Source: Trichormus sp. M33_DOE_039
GTDB taxonomy: Bacteria; Cyanobacteriota; Cyanobacteriia; Cyanobacteriales; Nostocaceae
Assembly: GCA_015296085.1 (NCBI GenBank)
Contig: DVDT01000002.1
Span: 1 to 46,979 of the forward strand
Direction of reading: 5' to 3'
DNA: 46,979 nucleotides
Part shown: positions 16,749 to 25,657 of the stretch, one piece after another
Layout: each line of letters begins with the position of its first letter
Position numbering within the stretch: position 1 is the stretch's first letter
The notes under the pieces: model-generated
What the model was told of the DNA's origin: nothing
The model's input: the letters and a program-made list of their open reading frames with translations, nothing else
The model's database searches: none
Made by a program: the position numbers and the translations under genes

Positions 16749-17957
16749 GTGGGTGCATCTATCTTAGGACTAACGTTATTATCTTTATTAATTTGGTTAG
16801 GATTGTTGACTTTGCGGGGGCAGTTTTGGCGGGTAGATCAGCAATTAGAGACCTTTGAGCCTGTGTTAACATCTTTACCTACAGTGTGTGTAGTAGTTCC
16901 AGCGCGTAACGAAGCAGAATTGTTACCAATTACACTGCGATCGCTTTTACTCCAAGACTACCCCGGTGAGTTTCATATCTTCTTAGTAGATGATCATAGT
17001 ACAGATGGGACAGCTGCTTTCGCTGAAGGGGTTGCCCACGCTGTTGATAAAGCCAAACAATTACATATTCTTTCTAGCGCATCCTTGCCTCCTGGTTGGT
17101 CTGGTAAACTTTGGGCAGTAGAACAAGGTATTCAAAACGCTACAACATTCACACCTGATTATTTTTTCCTTACCGATGCAGATATCGAACATGATGTCAA
17201 TAATCTGCGGCGATTAGTTGCTAAAGCTGAACAAGAGGATTTAGACTTAGCGTCAATTATGGTTAAACTTAGATGTCAAAGTTTTTGGGAAAAATTGTTA
17301 ATCCCTGCTTTTGTCTTCTTTTTTCAAAAACTCTATCCCTTTCGCTGGGTGAATAATCCTAAAAATAAAACTGCGGCTGCGGCTGGTGGTTCTATTTTAA
17401 TTCGCGGAACAGCATTAGAGAGAATCGGCGGTATTTCAGCTATCCGTCAGGCTTTAATTGATGACTGCGCCTTAGCACAAGCTGTAAAAGGGACTGGGGA
17501 CTGGGAAAAAGAGAAAAATACTACCTCATCTTTCCCAACTCCCTCTAGAAAAATTTGGCTGGGTTTGAGTTCTTTGACTCGCAGTCTGCGTCCTTACCCA
17601 TCTCTGCAAACAATTTGGGATATGGTGGCGCGGACTGCATATACTCAATTAAATTATTCCCCTTGGTTATTGTTGGGAACTGTAGTGGCGATGACGTTGA
17701 TTTATTTAGTTCCACCTTTGGGTTTACTAATAGGTGCATTGCTGGGAAATCAATTAATTGCACTCACTGGTTTAATTACATGGTTGTTGATGACCTTGGC
17801 TTATTTCCCAACAGTGCGTTTTTATCGATGTTCATTTGTATTTGCTTTTAGTTTACCTGCGATCGCTTTTCTCTACACTTTGATGACTATAGATTCTGCA
17901 TTCCGTCATTGGCAAGGACGCGGCGGTGCATGGAAAGGTAGAGTTTATCCTGGATAA
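16749..17957 (+). CDS. hpnB: HpnB-like hopanoid-associated glycosyltransferase
   Basis: About 402 residues. It is a family 2 glycosyltransferase in a membrane: an N-terminal helix (about 3-20, ILGLTLLSLLIWLGLL), the nucleotide-sugar-binding CVVVPARNEAELLP near 45, LVDDHSTDGT near 80, a DxD-like FLTDADIEHD near 140, and three hydrophobic helices at about 300-385. The match to hopene-associated HpnB and divergence from shc support a hopanoid role, though the substrate is not established. A GTG at 16749 preceded by GGAG is chosen; the frame is open to a TTG at 16722, which lies in repeat-like spacer. Between LIDDCALAQAVK and KIWLGLSS there is an unusual insert of about 18 residues encoded by an imperfect short palindrome. 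Confidence 0.85.
   Translation: MGASILGLTLLSLLIWLGLLTLRGQFWRVDQQLETFEPVLTSLPTVCVVVPARNEAELLPITLRSLLLQDYPGEFHIFLVDDHSTDGTAAFAEGVAHAVDKAKQLHILSSASLPPGWSGKLWAVEQGIQNATTFTPDYFFLTDADIEHDVNNLRRLVAKAEQEDLDLASIMVKLRCQSFWEKLLIPAFVFFFQKLYPFRWVNNPKNKTAAAAGGSILIRGTALERIGGISAIRQALIDDCALAQAVKGTGDWEKEKNTTSSFPTPSRKIWLGLSSLTRSLRPYPSLQTIWDMVARTAYTQLNYSPWLLLGTVVAMTLIYLVPPLGLLIGALLGNQLIALTGLITWLLMTLAYFPTVRFYRCSFVFAFSLPAIAFLYTLMTIDSAFRHWQGRGGAWKGRVYPG
17490..17546. repeat. Repeat insertion inside hpnB
   Basis: GGGACTGGGGACTGGGAAAAAGAG is followed after about 11 bases by CTCATCTTTCCCAACTCCC, an imperfect inverted copy. GGGACT-type units are typical of intergenic short repeats. It keeps the frame of hpnB and encodes a Thr/Ser/Glu/Lys-rich insert at about residues 247-265. 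Confidence 0.6.
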
Positions 17958-18240
17958 TCAATCAAATCAGAATTATTCATATGGCTGACCATAACAATTT
18001 GTTTAACATACTCATTCTCAGTAAAATACCTGAGATATAAATGCTATTTGGGTCTTATTAGTTTTTGCTGCTATCTTTGTATCATGACAAACCTGACCTG
18101 TTGATCTGAATTTTAGTATTTAATAGCTGAGAATTATTTTGTGTAAAAATAATACTTTAGATAGGCACAACAAAAGCTATTCATGTTTAGCTTTATAAAA
18201 GCTTTAAAATAACCAGAGTGTTGAGCTTCCAGAATTTTAA

Positions 18241-18248
18241 ACAGGAGG
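18241..18248 (+). promoter_or_regulatory. Strong ribosome binding site
   Basis: CAGGAGGA lies four bases before the ATG at 18253 and fixes the start of the acetyltransferase gene. Confidence 0.7.
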
Positions 18249-18252
18249 AAAA

Positions 18253-19101
18253 ATGACTATTACAGAAGATAATTTTCGGATTCGTCCTATGACTAAAGAT
18301 GATTTAAAAATTGCCTTAAGCTGGGCAGCTTCAGAAGGATGGAATCCAGGTATTGATGATGTTGATAATTTTTATATTGCCGATCCAGGTGGGTTTTTAA
18401 TTGGAGAATTAAACGGTCAACCTATTAGTTGTATTTCTGTAGTGCGATATAGCCCTAAATTTAATTTTATTGGTCTTTATATTGTTCAACCCGAAGAACG
18501 GAAAAAGGGATTTGGTCTAAAAATATGGCAAGAAGCATTGAATTTAATTCCTAATCAAACTGCTGCTTTAGATGCTGTTTTACAACAAGTTAATAATTAT
18601 CAAAAGTTTGGTTTTCAACCGACTCATTCTCATCTCCGCTATCAGGGGATAATTACTGGAACAATATCGCCCGACATCAGGAATTTAAAAACTATTGATT
18701 TTGAGCAACTTTGTCGTTATGATGAGCGATATTTTCCTGGTTCTCGCCCTCATTTTCTTTCCACATGGATTAATCAACCTCATGGGCAAGGTTATGCTAT
18801 CTTCGACGAAGATGATTTAGTAGGTTATGGAGTGATTAGAAAAGCTATGGATGGCTTTAAAATTGCTCCTCTATTTGCGGAGAATACAGAAATTGCAGAA
18901 AAATTATTCTTAGCCTTAGCGACTTATGCTGAAGAAAGTCCTATTTATATAGATGTTCCTAATATTAATCAATCCGCTATTCTTTTATTTGAAAATTATC
19001 AAATGAACTCTGTATTTGAATGTGTACGAATGTACAAAGGAGAATCGCCTAATATTGATTGGCAGAATGTTTTTGCTGTTACTAGTTTAGAATTAGGTTG
19101 A
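18253..19101 (+). CDS. GNAT family N-acetyltransferase
   Basis: 282 residues. The first 130 form a GNAT domain: FRIRPMTKDDLKIALSWAAS at the start, the acetyl-CoA motif IGLYIVQPEERKKGFGLKIW near residues 75-95, and a NYQKFGFQP segment near 118 where GNATs end. The second half (about 135-282) resembles a further, degenerate GNAT-like domain found in GCN5-related proteins that carry a C-terminal DUF4 9-type extension; this is only a fold guess. It would move an acetyl group from acetyl-CoA to an amine; the substrate is unknown. A strong ribosome site supports the start. It stands alone, 295 bases after hpnB. Confidence 0.8.
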   Translation: MTITEDNFRIRPMTKDDLKIALSWAASEGWNPGIDDVDNFYIADPGGFLIGELNGQPISCISVVRYSPKFNFIGLYIVQPEERKKGFGLKIWQEALNLIPNQTAALDAVLQQVNNYQKFGFQPTHSHLRYQGIITGTISPDIRNLKTIDFEQLCRYDERYFPGSRPHFLSTWINQPHGQGYAIFDEDDLVGYGVIRKAMDGFKIAPLFAENTEIAEKLFLALATYAEESPIYIDVPNINQSAILLFENYQMNSVFECVRMYKGESPNIDWQNVFAVTSLELG

Positions 19102-19182
19102 AATTAAGGTTATTCGCCTACTTTTATAAAGAGGTTAATTTTAAAATACCAGTTGTTGCTAATTTATCTGACTTAGTAGCTT

Positions 19183-19210
19183 GAGCAAAATGAGCAAAAT
19201 GAGCAAAATA
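19183..19210. repeat. Three tandem copies of a 10-base unit
   Basis: GAGCAAAATG is repeated nearly three times at 19183-19210, in the short spacer just before the 3' end of the ClC fusion gene. It is a local slippage-type repeat. Confidence 0.7.
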
Positions 19211-19211
19211 T

Positions 19212-21827
19212 TTATGTAATTGCTCCTCGTACTAATATCACCGTACTATCTACACCAGAGGCGATCGCTTCTGGTATATTACCTTGGATAGCTTGTTGCA
19301 GTAATCCTTCACGGGAAGCACCCAACACCACCACATCAAAACCTTCATTCTCTACCAAGTTAATTACACCCTCAGCAACAGAATTAGCTTGGACTGGAGT
19401 AGCAACCACTGTACTCGCTAATTGACGGCGGCGCATCAATTGACGCAAGGCTTGTTCTATGACTGTCATATCTGGCTGAAATTCTAAGGGTTTAAATACC
19501 CGTGTTAAACATATTTGGGGATGATCTCCCAAGGTAACTAAAGCAGGTAACAATTTAATCGCTAATCTCGCATTCGGCCCTCCAGCCATCGGGACTAACC
19601 AACGGTTGAACTGGGAGTTGGGAACTGGGGATTGGGAATTGGGAATTAGGGATTGGGGACTACTACCCAATTTAACCAGCACTACATTACAGGTGGCTTG
19701 GCGGATGATGGTGTCTACAACGTTGCCAAAAATTCGGCCGGGGGTGGTGGTATTACCTTTCCAACCCATCAGTATCAAGTCTATGTGGTTTTCGTTGATG
19801 GTTTCTAAGAGGGCTTGGGCGGTGTCATGGGCGACACGAATTTGTGTATGTAAGGGAATGTGCCATTTTTTGGCTAAAACTTCTGCTTGTCTGAGGAGGC
19901 GGCGACTTTTGACGGTTCGGACTGGTGTTTCTGCGGGGGAACTGTGGCGAGATACCAAAATTACCTGGACGCATTCTATTTCATAATGGCGATCGCGGGC
20001 AATGGCAGCGGCCATGTGTAATAATGTCTCGGCGGTTTCGGGGTTGGCGACTGGGACTAATAATCTGCCTCTGCCAATGCTGGGCGATCGCGTTTGGTAA
20101 ACTACATAAGAAGGTTCTGGTTGTGGCCCTGGTGTAACGTTTTTACCATTTAGATGATCTGCTTCAGCGCGGATAATGTCTGCACGGGTAATAATACCAA
20201 TCAGTTTTTTTCCTTGAACAACTGGTAAACGACTCAGTTGATATCTGTCTAGTAAATACAATACATTACTTAAGCTGTGGAGAGGTGTCACCGTCATGGG
20301 ATTGGCGGTCATAATCTCTCTGAGAGAGGTATCTTTTTGTAAGTGGCGATTTTGGATTTTTGTTAAATCTGATTGGGTGACAATTCCTATAAGTTTAGTG
20401 TTCTCTACTACTGGGAAACCGCGATGATGAGATGTAGAAAAAGCTTGTGTAACTTCTTCTAAAGTCATATCTGCATCCAGTGTTTCGACCCGTTGTTGCA
20501 TCACATCTTTAGCTGTTAACTGGTTTAAAACTCCTTCTACGGAAACTGTTTTAGTTAAGGTAATACCGTTCAGCTGTAATAGCTTTTCATACAATGAGCC
20601 AGGAAAGACTTTATCTGCTACTAAATAAGCTGTCACCACTACAATCATTAAAGGTAGCACTAGATTAAAGTCGGTAGTCATCTCAAATACAATCACAATA
20701 GCGGTGATTGGTACTTTAGAAACTGCACTAAAAAATCCTCCCATACCCGCTAAAGCATAGGTAATGGGAGAACCTTGATCTAAAATTTGGAAAGCCAATA
20801 CACCCACCAAGTGACCCAAAACCGAACCCAAAATCAAACTAGGTGCGAATAATCCTCCCGGTGCGCCAGAACCAAAAGCGATTAAGGTGAGGATAAACTG
20901 AGAGACAAAGGCGATCGCTGCAATGTTAGGCTGTAGATCACCAGTAACAATATATTCTCTTAATCCTGTATTATCACGAAAAGATGCGGGGAGTAGAGAT
21001 ACAATAATTCCCGAAATTAAACCAGCTAAAGCCATCCTTAAGGGCAAGCTGATATGCAAGCGGCGATAAAGTTTGATACTAAAAATTAAGCCCTGATTAA
21101 ATAATGCCCCCAGTAATCCTGCCAAAACACCCAACAGCAAGAAAAACGGGATTTCTGTAAAGTAGAATTGGCTAGAGTAGTTCATCAATTGAATATTTAA
21201 ATCTAGACTGCCTCCTCCCAGCAACCGCGACACTACCCCACCAATAAAAGCCGCGATAATAGCAGTCCCTAAAGTTAACCCAGATAAGTCTTGCAGTAAT
21301 TCTTCAATAATGAATAGTACACCAGCAATGGGAGCATTAAATGCTGCCGCCAAACCAGCCCCCGCACCAGCCGCAATCATTTGTCGCCGATGGTCAGGCG
21401 AAGTAGGAACTAAATGACTCATCCCCGCCGCTAAACCAGCACCTACTTGCACCGTCGGCCCTTGTCTACCCAAAGTCATCCCCGAACCTAAGACAATAAT
21501 GGCAGTGAATAGCTTAATCAACGCTACCCGCCAAGATAATTTAGTCGGTACATTTGCCAAAGTTGCTTTGACTTGTGGGATACCACTACCTGCGGCTTGT
21601 GGTGCTAACCTTTGTACCAACCAACCAGCTAAAAATCCAAAACTCACCCCGACTAGAGGTAATGCCACCCACACCGGTAAAATGTAGGAACTCTGAACGC
21701 GGAATGCACCCAGCGAACCAGAACCCACCTTTAAGACTACCGCAGATAAAGCCGCTACCACCCCGATAATACAAGCTTCTGCGATCGCTAAACCCTTTCT
21801 CGGCTGTAACCAGCTACGAAAGTCCAT
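19212..21827 (-). CDS. ClC chloride channel/transporter fused to CBS pair and two USP domains
   Basis: 871 residues. The ClC membrane domain spans about 1-430 with the selectivity signatures GSGIP (80-84), GRQGPTVQVG (120-129), FIIEE (172-176) and GAPGGLFAPSLILG (near 320). Two CBS domains follow (about 435-555; LTAKDVMQQRVETLDA and REIMTANPMTV), then two universal stress protein domains (about 580-715 and 735-871). The usual gating glutamate of GREGP is Gln122 here, confirmed by the CAA codon in the minus strand. In the E. coli transporter that change uncouples H+ and leaves chloride flux, so this may be a passive channel. CBS and USP parts would sense nucleotides. A linker rich in Pro, Asn and Ser (about 715-730) is encoded by short repeats. 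Confidence 0.9.
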   Translation of the reverse strand: MDFRSWLQPRKGLAIAEACIIGVVAALSAVVLKVGSGSLGAFRVQSSYILPVWVALPLVGVSFGFLAGWLVQRLAPQAAGSGIPQVKATLANVPTKLSWRVALIKLFTAIIVLGSGMTLGRQGPTVQVGAGLAAGMSHLVPTSPDHRRQMIAAGAGAGLAAAFNAPIAGVLFIIEELLQDLSGLTLGTAIIAAFIGGVVSRLLGGGSLDLNIQLMNYSSQFYFTEIPFFLLLGVLAGLLGALFNQGLIFSIKLYRRLHISLPLRMALAGLISGIIVSLLPASFRDNTGLREYIVTGDLQPNIAAIAFVSQFILTLIAFGSGAPGGLFAPSLILGSVLGHLVGVLAFQILDQGSPITYALAGMGGFFSAVSKVPITAIVIVFEMTTDFNLVLPLMIVVVTAYLVADKVFPGSLYEKLLQLNGITLTKTVSVEGVLNQLTAKDVMQQRVETLDADMTLEEVTQAFSTSHHRGFPVVENTKLIGIVTQSDLTKIQNRHLQKDTSLREIMTANPMTVTPLHSLSNVLYLLDRYQLSRLPVVQGKKLIGIITRADIIRAEADHLNGKNVTPGPQPEPSYVVYQTRSPSIGRGRLLVPVANPETAETLLHMAAAIARDRHYEIECVQVILVSRHSSPAETPVRTVKSRRLLRQAEVLAKKWHIPLHTQIRVAHDTAQALLETINENHIDLILMGWKGNTTTPGRIFGNVVDTIIRQATCNVVLVKLGSSPQSLIPNSQSPVPNSQFNRWLVPMAGGPNARLAIKLLPALVTLGDHPQICLTRVFKPLEFQPDMTVIEQALRQLMRRRQLASTVVATPVQANSVAEGVINLVENEGFDVVVLGASREGLLQQAIQGNIPEAIASGVDSTVILVRGAIT
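19606..19666. repeat. Short tandem repeat inside the ClC-USP fusion gene
   Basis: Units such as GGGAGTTG, GGAACTGG, GGATTGGG, AATTGGG, AATTAGGG and ATTGGGG run for about 60 bases in frame within the gene. They are of the intergenic ATTGGGG/GGGGACT class and encode the linker between the two universal stress domains. Confidence 0.65.
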
Positions 21828-21887
21828 AAGTTAGTTATTAGTCATTAGTCAATTCCAAGTTCTTGGCGTTCTTTAATTTTGAATTGA

Positions 21888-23198
21888 TCAATTACTCCTC
21901 CCTGTTGTCGATAGTCCTTCCACTATCAAAGATGGAGTATAACAAGAGCCATTCCAATCGGTATCACTACCTAATTCTACTTGTTTGAGAGAGCTATAGA
22001 TATTACCTGCTACCATCGTATCTTTTATGCGTCCGATAACTTCTCCTTTGCGGACACGATAACCTAATTCGATGTTGATAGAAAAGTCGCCAGAAATACC
22101 GCCGCCACCACCTAAAATTTGATCAACAATTAAGCCATCATCGATTTTGTGAATTAACTCCTGTAATGATTCTGTACCAGGTTGGATGAGGAAATTAAAT
22201 AACCCAGGGGTGGGATAGCTACTCAAACTAGGACGGACAGCATTCCCTGTAGTACCAGTACCTAGTTTTTTGCCTGTAGTGCGATCGCAATAATAATTTT
22301 GCAATCTGCCGTTCTCTACAAATACTAAAGGTTTGGTAGGCGTGCCTTCATCATCAAAAGGACAACTATACGGCCCTGCTAAGGGGTCTTGATAAAGAGT
22401 CAGATTAGAAGCAATCACTCTTTGACCGATGCGTTCTGCCCAAGGTGAGGCTAATTCTAAAACTCGCTTACCATTTAAGGCTGCTTGGGCTGTTCCCCAC
22501 AGCATATCAGCTGCTTTAGACGTAAATAAAACCGGAACGCGACCGCTAGGGGATGGCACATTTTCTTTTGCCCATGTCAGCCTTTGTAAAATTTGCTGGG
22601 CTAATTTTTCTGGTTCTAAAATGTCGCGCTGGGTTTGACCATCAGAAACACTCAAAAAATCATCACCCCGCACCCACTCAGCCGACATATAGCAGCTTAG
22701 GGTAGTATCGGTATAAGAAGCATCTAAGCCTTTACTGTTGACAATTCTAGTAATTTCTAAATCACATTCCCAATCACTATTACAAACTACATCTGGATAA
22801 GCATCCCGGATGATGGCGATCGCTTCTTTTCCCCAATGCACTAAAACTTCTATCGGTACAGATGTACCTAAATCTGGATAAGCCGGCTGAGAACCGCTGA
22901 CTAATTGCAAGACTTCTGGCTGGTTGAGTTCGCTCAAAGCGATCGCTCTTTCTACCATTGCTTGTGGTTCTACAGAACCGTAAGCTACCGTGAGTCCTGG
23001 ACGACCATTGCGCCATAGCCGCAGAGCTGTGCCTTCAGATTGACTGGTTTCTAGCTGTTTGAGTCGGTTAGCTTCAAAAAACACCGGACGAGACAGCGAT
23101 CGCGACTGATACACCTCAGCTGCTTCTGCTCCTGATTTGATAGCTAACTCCAGCAGCTGTTCTGCTAGTGTATCCTGTGACAAATTTTCAGAACCCAT
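21888..23198 (-). CDS. TldE/PmbA family protein
   Basis: About 436 residues of the TldD/PmbA superfamily. The N-terminal half has the typical AEQLLELAIKSGAEAAEVYQ and FFEANRLKQLETSQSEG, and the C-terminal half FTSKAADMLWGTAQAALNG, FDDEGTPTKPLVFVENG and LGGGGGISGDFSINI. There is no HExxxH, so it is the non-catalytic TldE/PmbA type rather than TldD. The TldD/TldE pair is a soluble protease that trims peptide substrates; no tldD is in this window. The frame opens upstream to 23243, but that extra stretch is repeat-like spacer, and the ATG at 23198 (MGSENLSQDTLAEQ) is the natural start. A GAGGG lies three bases before it. Confidence 0.88.
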   Translation of the reverse strand: MGSENLSQDTLAEQLLELAIKSGAEAAEVYQSRSLSRPVFFEANRLKQLETSQSEGTALRLWRNGRPGLTVAYGSVEPQAMVERAIALSELNQPEVLQLVSGSQPAYPDLGTSVPIEVLVHWGKEAIAIIRDAYPDVVCNSDWECDLEITRIVNSKGLDASYTDTTLSCYMSAEWVRGDDFLSVSDGQTQRDILEPEKLAQQILQRLTWAKENVPSPSGRVPVLFTSKAADMLWGTAQAALNGKRVLELASPWAERIGQRVIASNLTLYQDPLAGPYSCPFDDEGTPTKPLVFVENGRLQNYYCDRTTGKKLGTGTTGNAVRPSLSSYPTPGLFNFLIQPGTESLQELIHKIDDGLIVDQILGGGGGISGDFSINIELGYRVRKGEVIGRIKDTMVAGNIYSSLKQVELGSDTDWNGSCYTPSLIVEGLSTTGRSN

Positions 23199-23380
23199 GA
23201 CCCTCGGTAAATTATGGATTTTGGATTGTGAACCGCCGATCAACGCAGATCATTATCCCAAATCATTGGCTATTATCCGCGTAAATAAGCATTTGCCATA
23301 TTCGCAATGCAGACGGACGCTGATAATTATCCCAAATGATCGGTATTTCTCAGCATTTATTAGGAATGGGGACAAAAATT

Positions 23381-23421
23381 AAAAAGGTAAAAGAAAAAAA
23401 CTTTTGAGTTTTGCCTTTTTT
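23381..23421 (-). terminator. Hairpin after the Tab2-like gene
   Basis: AAAAAGGTAAAA (23381-23392) and TTTTGCCTTTTT (23409-23420) pair over 12 bp with one G-T wobble. The stem lies just past the minus-strand stop at 23438. A similar element is at 25026-25072, sharing CTTGAGTTTTG in its loop or arm, so both may belong to one repeat family that also terminates transcription. Confidence 0.5.
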
Positions 23422-23437
23422 CTGCCCCATGACGCTT

Positions 23438-24301
23438 CTAAGGCAAATTAATCTCCTGCAAGAGCCAAAATCCAGCAAAAGCTTCCGCTTGGGGATCAGA
23501 TTGTATACCTAGAAAATGCACACCATTAGCTTGTTGTTTGGCAGTTTCAAAGCCTTTGGCTTCAGCTAAGGTAGTAGGGTTTTTAATATTGGCTAGAATC
23601 CAACTTTCTGTCGAACCAGTTTCTAAAACCAATTTTGTTCCTTGTTTGCTATCAATCCGCAAAAATGCTAACTCCAAACCAGACATCCAACCAGCCAAAG
23701 GTAAGGCTCTGGGTGAGAAAATTAAAATCCCAGGGATGCGGGTTTCGGGTGATAATTGTGCCAAATCTAAAGGAAAGGCTTCACTAAAGCCAATTTCCCA
23801 TTCTGGCATCTCAGCTAACTCCGCAGCAGATAATGACACAAAGACCCATTGTTGCCCTTCTAGGGCATCAGGTAATCTTTGAGGTAAAGGACTATCTAGC
23901 CTTACAGAAGGATTCCCTCCCCCCTGATAACCAGGTTCTTGCGGATAAACTTCGTCCATGCGCTGTTGTAGCCATTGGTTAAGTACCAAAGTCTTACGGC
24001 TAGGTTGGGAAGGAATCCCCAAATCCTCGCAAGCTTTGGTAATCATATTGTTCATTTGGCGGCGGAAAAAGCGAATTTTGATGGGTGCTTCCCCAGCTTT
24101 ATCTATTGCTTCCTGTAATGCTGTCCTTAACCAGACTGAGTTTACCTGAGTACTAGGACAATATTTCGCATAGCGGAATAAAGAATCTAAGTTTGTGCGA
24201 ATATCTAAGGGACTTTCACAGACTAAGACTTCCCAAACTTTTTTCTGATTTTCGTCCAAAATTGGACGGGAGTAAAAATCTATTTCCCAAATACTGCCCA
24301 T
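23438..24301 (-). CDS. Tab2/Atab2-like RNA-binding protein
   Basis: 287 residues of the Tab2 family (DUF1092), with the family start IWEIDFYSRPILDENQKKVWE, an internal FFRRQMNNMITKACEDLGI, the GVHFLGIQSDPQAEAFAGFW ending and a WVFVSL core. In green algae and plants Tab2 binds the psaB 5' leader and is needed for translation of photosystem I proteins; the cyanobacterial orthologue is less studied. It is cytosolic and has no membrane segment. It is about 240 bases downstream of TldE's start and separated from it by a hairpin. The next gene on the strand, a 100-residue protein, starts 256 bases upstream of it. A photosynthesis role is inferred from the family. Confidence 0.88.
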   Translation of the reverse strand: MGSIWEIDFYSRPILDENQKKVWEVLVCESPLDIRTNLDSLFRYAKYCPSTQVNSVWLRTALQEAIDKAGEAPIKIRFFRRQMNNMITKACEDLGIPSQPSRKTLVLNQWLQQRMDEVYPQEPGYQGGGNPSVRLDSPLPQRLPDALEGQQWVFVSLSAAELAEMPEWEIGFSEAFPLDLAQLSPETRIPGILIFSPRALPLAGWMSGLELAFLRIDSKQGTKLVLETGSTESWILANIKNPTTLAEAKGFETAKQQANGVHFLGIQSDPQAEAFAGFWLLQEINLP

Positions 24302-24557
24302 GTTTTGCCGTAAAAAATCTGGCGAGTTGATATTTTGCTTATATTTTCACTCTACCCTTTCGGGGAATTCAAAATTCAAAATTCTGTTTTAGAAAGTTCT
24401 GATGTCTGACGACAAGCTCTTCGGGTAGCTCTAGAAGCGTCGCTAATGCTGCACAACAGTGCCACCTACAGGAATGTTTCACCGCTCTTATTCCCTTGTC
24501 TCTCATTCCCAATGAATGCCCTACTATTCTGGCAAGGCAACTTTGCTTGGTGAATTA

Positions 24558-24860
24558 CTACTCCCTGGCTTCATAATACCGACACCCTTGGCATGGGCCG
24601 TTAGGATTGATAGCACAACGAAGATAACCGGAACGGGCATTAAATTTACAACTAATGTCACCAATGAGAAAACCTACCCCTTCTAGGTAATAGCGATCGC
24701 CTTCTACTGGTCTGAGATGTTGCTGTATCCTAGCTCTGGAAGCATTAATGGCAGCTTGACGCAACCGTAAACGTGTTCGCCACTGGGTTTTACGGATTAC
24801 CCATAGGGAAAACAGGGAGGGTAAGAAACCGATGGTAATTAGCAAAAGTGTCTTAAACAC
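24558..24860 (-). CDS. Small membrane protein, cyanobacterial DUF6464-like
   Basis: 100 residues. Residues 4-22 (TLLLITIGFLPSLFSLWVI) form one membrane segment or uncleaved signal; then come an Arg-rich helix (RTRLRLRQAAINASRARIQQ) and a C-terminal region with four Cys (ISCKFNARSGYLRCAINP and CQGCRYYE), spaced like a metal site. I believe it belongs to a family found only in cyanobacteria (DUF6464), of unknown function. The cysteine-bearing end probably lies in the cytosol. It is a single gene, divergent from none, with HIP1 and repeat-like spacers on both sides. Confidence 0.7.
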   Translation of the reverse strand: MFKTLLLITIGFLPSLFSLWVIRKTQWRTRLRLRQAAINASRARIQQHLRPVEGDRYYLEGVGFLIGDISCKFNARSGYLRCAINPNGPCQGCRYYEARE

Positions 24861-25025
24861 CTTCTCTCATCCTCTTTTAGATATATCGGGCGATCGCGCT
24901 GTTTGCTTCCTCTGTTCTTGTTTAAATCGTCATTTGATGTGCAGTGGGAAGTTTTAGCATCTAGCAAAGGGGAAAAATTACTCATTGCTTCCCTCAGCAT
25001 AGCTTGTACTACCTGTTGGGTAAAA

Positions 25026-25072
25026 AGTAAAAAGGTAAAAAATTCTTGAGTTTTGACTTTTACCTTTTTACT
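25026..25072 (-). terminator. Long hairpin after the 155-residue gene
   Basis: AGTAAAAAGGTAAAA (25026-25040) and TTTTACCTTTTTACT (25058-25072) form a perfect 15-bp stem with a 17-nt loop. It starts ten bases past the minus-strand stop at 25082. The element resembles the one at 23381-23420. Confidence 0.6.
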
Positions 25073-25081
25073 GACATTCCC

Positions 25082-25549
25082 CTATCTTCGTGTTTTTCGC
25101 TGACGTTGCTGGGCTAATTTTTTTCTGTGGGTGTGCTGACGCAATTGTTGTGCTAATAATGCTGCTTCTCGTTCGGCTTTAAATAAATCAACTTTCCTGG
25201 TTGTGAGAATAAAAGAATAATCTGGCTTTTGTCTTACCCAAGGAATACTCACGGGCGAATAATGACAAATGCTTTTGTATGATTGCTCACTAGTTTCTAT
25301 CTGATGATTAACTTGACTACTGATACTGCTAGCGATTGTTTTTAACTCTAATATCTTGGCTTCTAATTCAGCTGCTATGTGATTAATATTCTGCACTAGT
25401 GTAGTTAATCGCTCCCATGCACTACTGATGTTATCTGATGACGGTTGTAGTGGTGCGATCGCACTATTCAAGGTTGATGGTAACAGTGCTAATGGAAGTG
25501 AAATAGTCTGTTTGTTGCTGGCTACAATTTTTTTCATTGTTGTTCGCAA
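25082..25549 (-). CDS. Hypothetical coiled-coil protein
   Basis: 155 residues, not recognised. Residues about 40-85 are predicted by eye to be a long helix (WERLTTLVQNINHIAAELEAK), compatible with a coiled coil; the C-terminal 40 residues are rich in Arg, Lys, Gln and His (RQHTHRKKLAQQRQRKTRR) and could bind nucleic acid. No signal or membrane segment. The start could be the ATG at 25549 or the next one at 25537. It is upstream of the DUF6464-like gene on the same strand, at 221 bases distance, with a strong hairpin between them. Confidence 0.55.
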   Translation of the reverse strand: MRTTMKKIVASNKQTISLPLALLPSTLNSAIAPLQPSSDNISSAWERLTTLVQNINHIAAELEAKILELKTIASSISSQVNHQIETSEQSYKSICHYSPVSIPWVRQKPDYSFILTTRKVDLFKAEREAALLAQQLRQHTHRKKLAQQRQRKTRR

Positions 25550-25657
25550 TGTTACTGAGCTTTTTAGGCATTTTAACAGATATTTAGTACAATTGTACTA
25601 AATATCTAGAACAAAAACTCAGAAATACGAAAAAGCAATGAGTGCTGGGAACAATTA

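Noticed and set aside
23199-23243. Longer start for the TldE/PmbA gene
   Set aside because: The extra codons are repeat-like spacer (CAAAATCCATAA on the minus strand); the ATG at 23198 fits the family.
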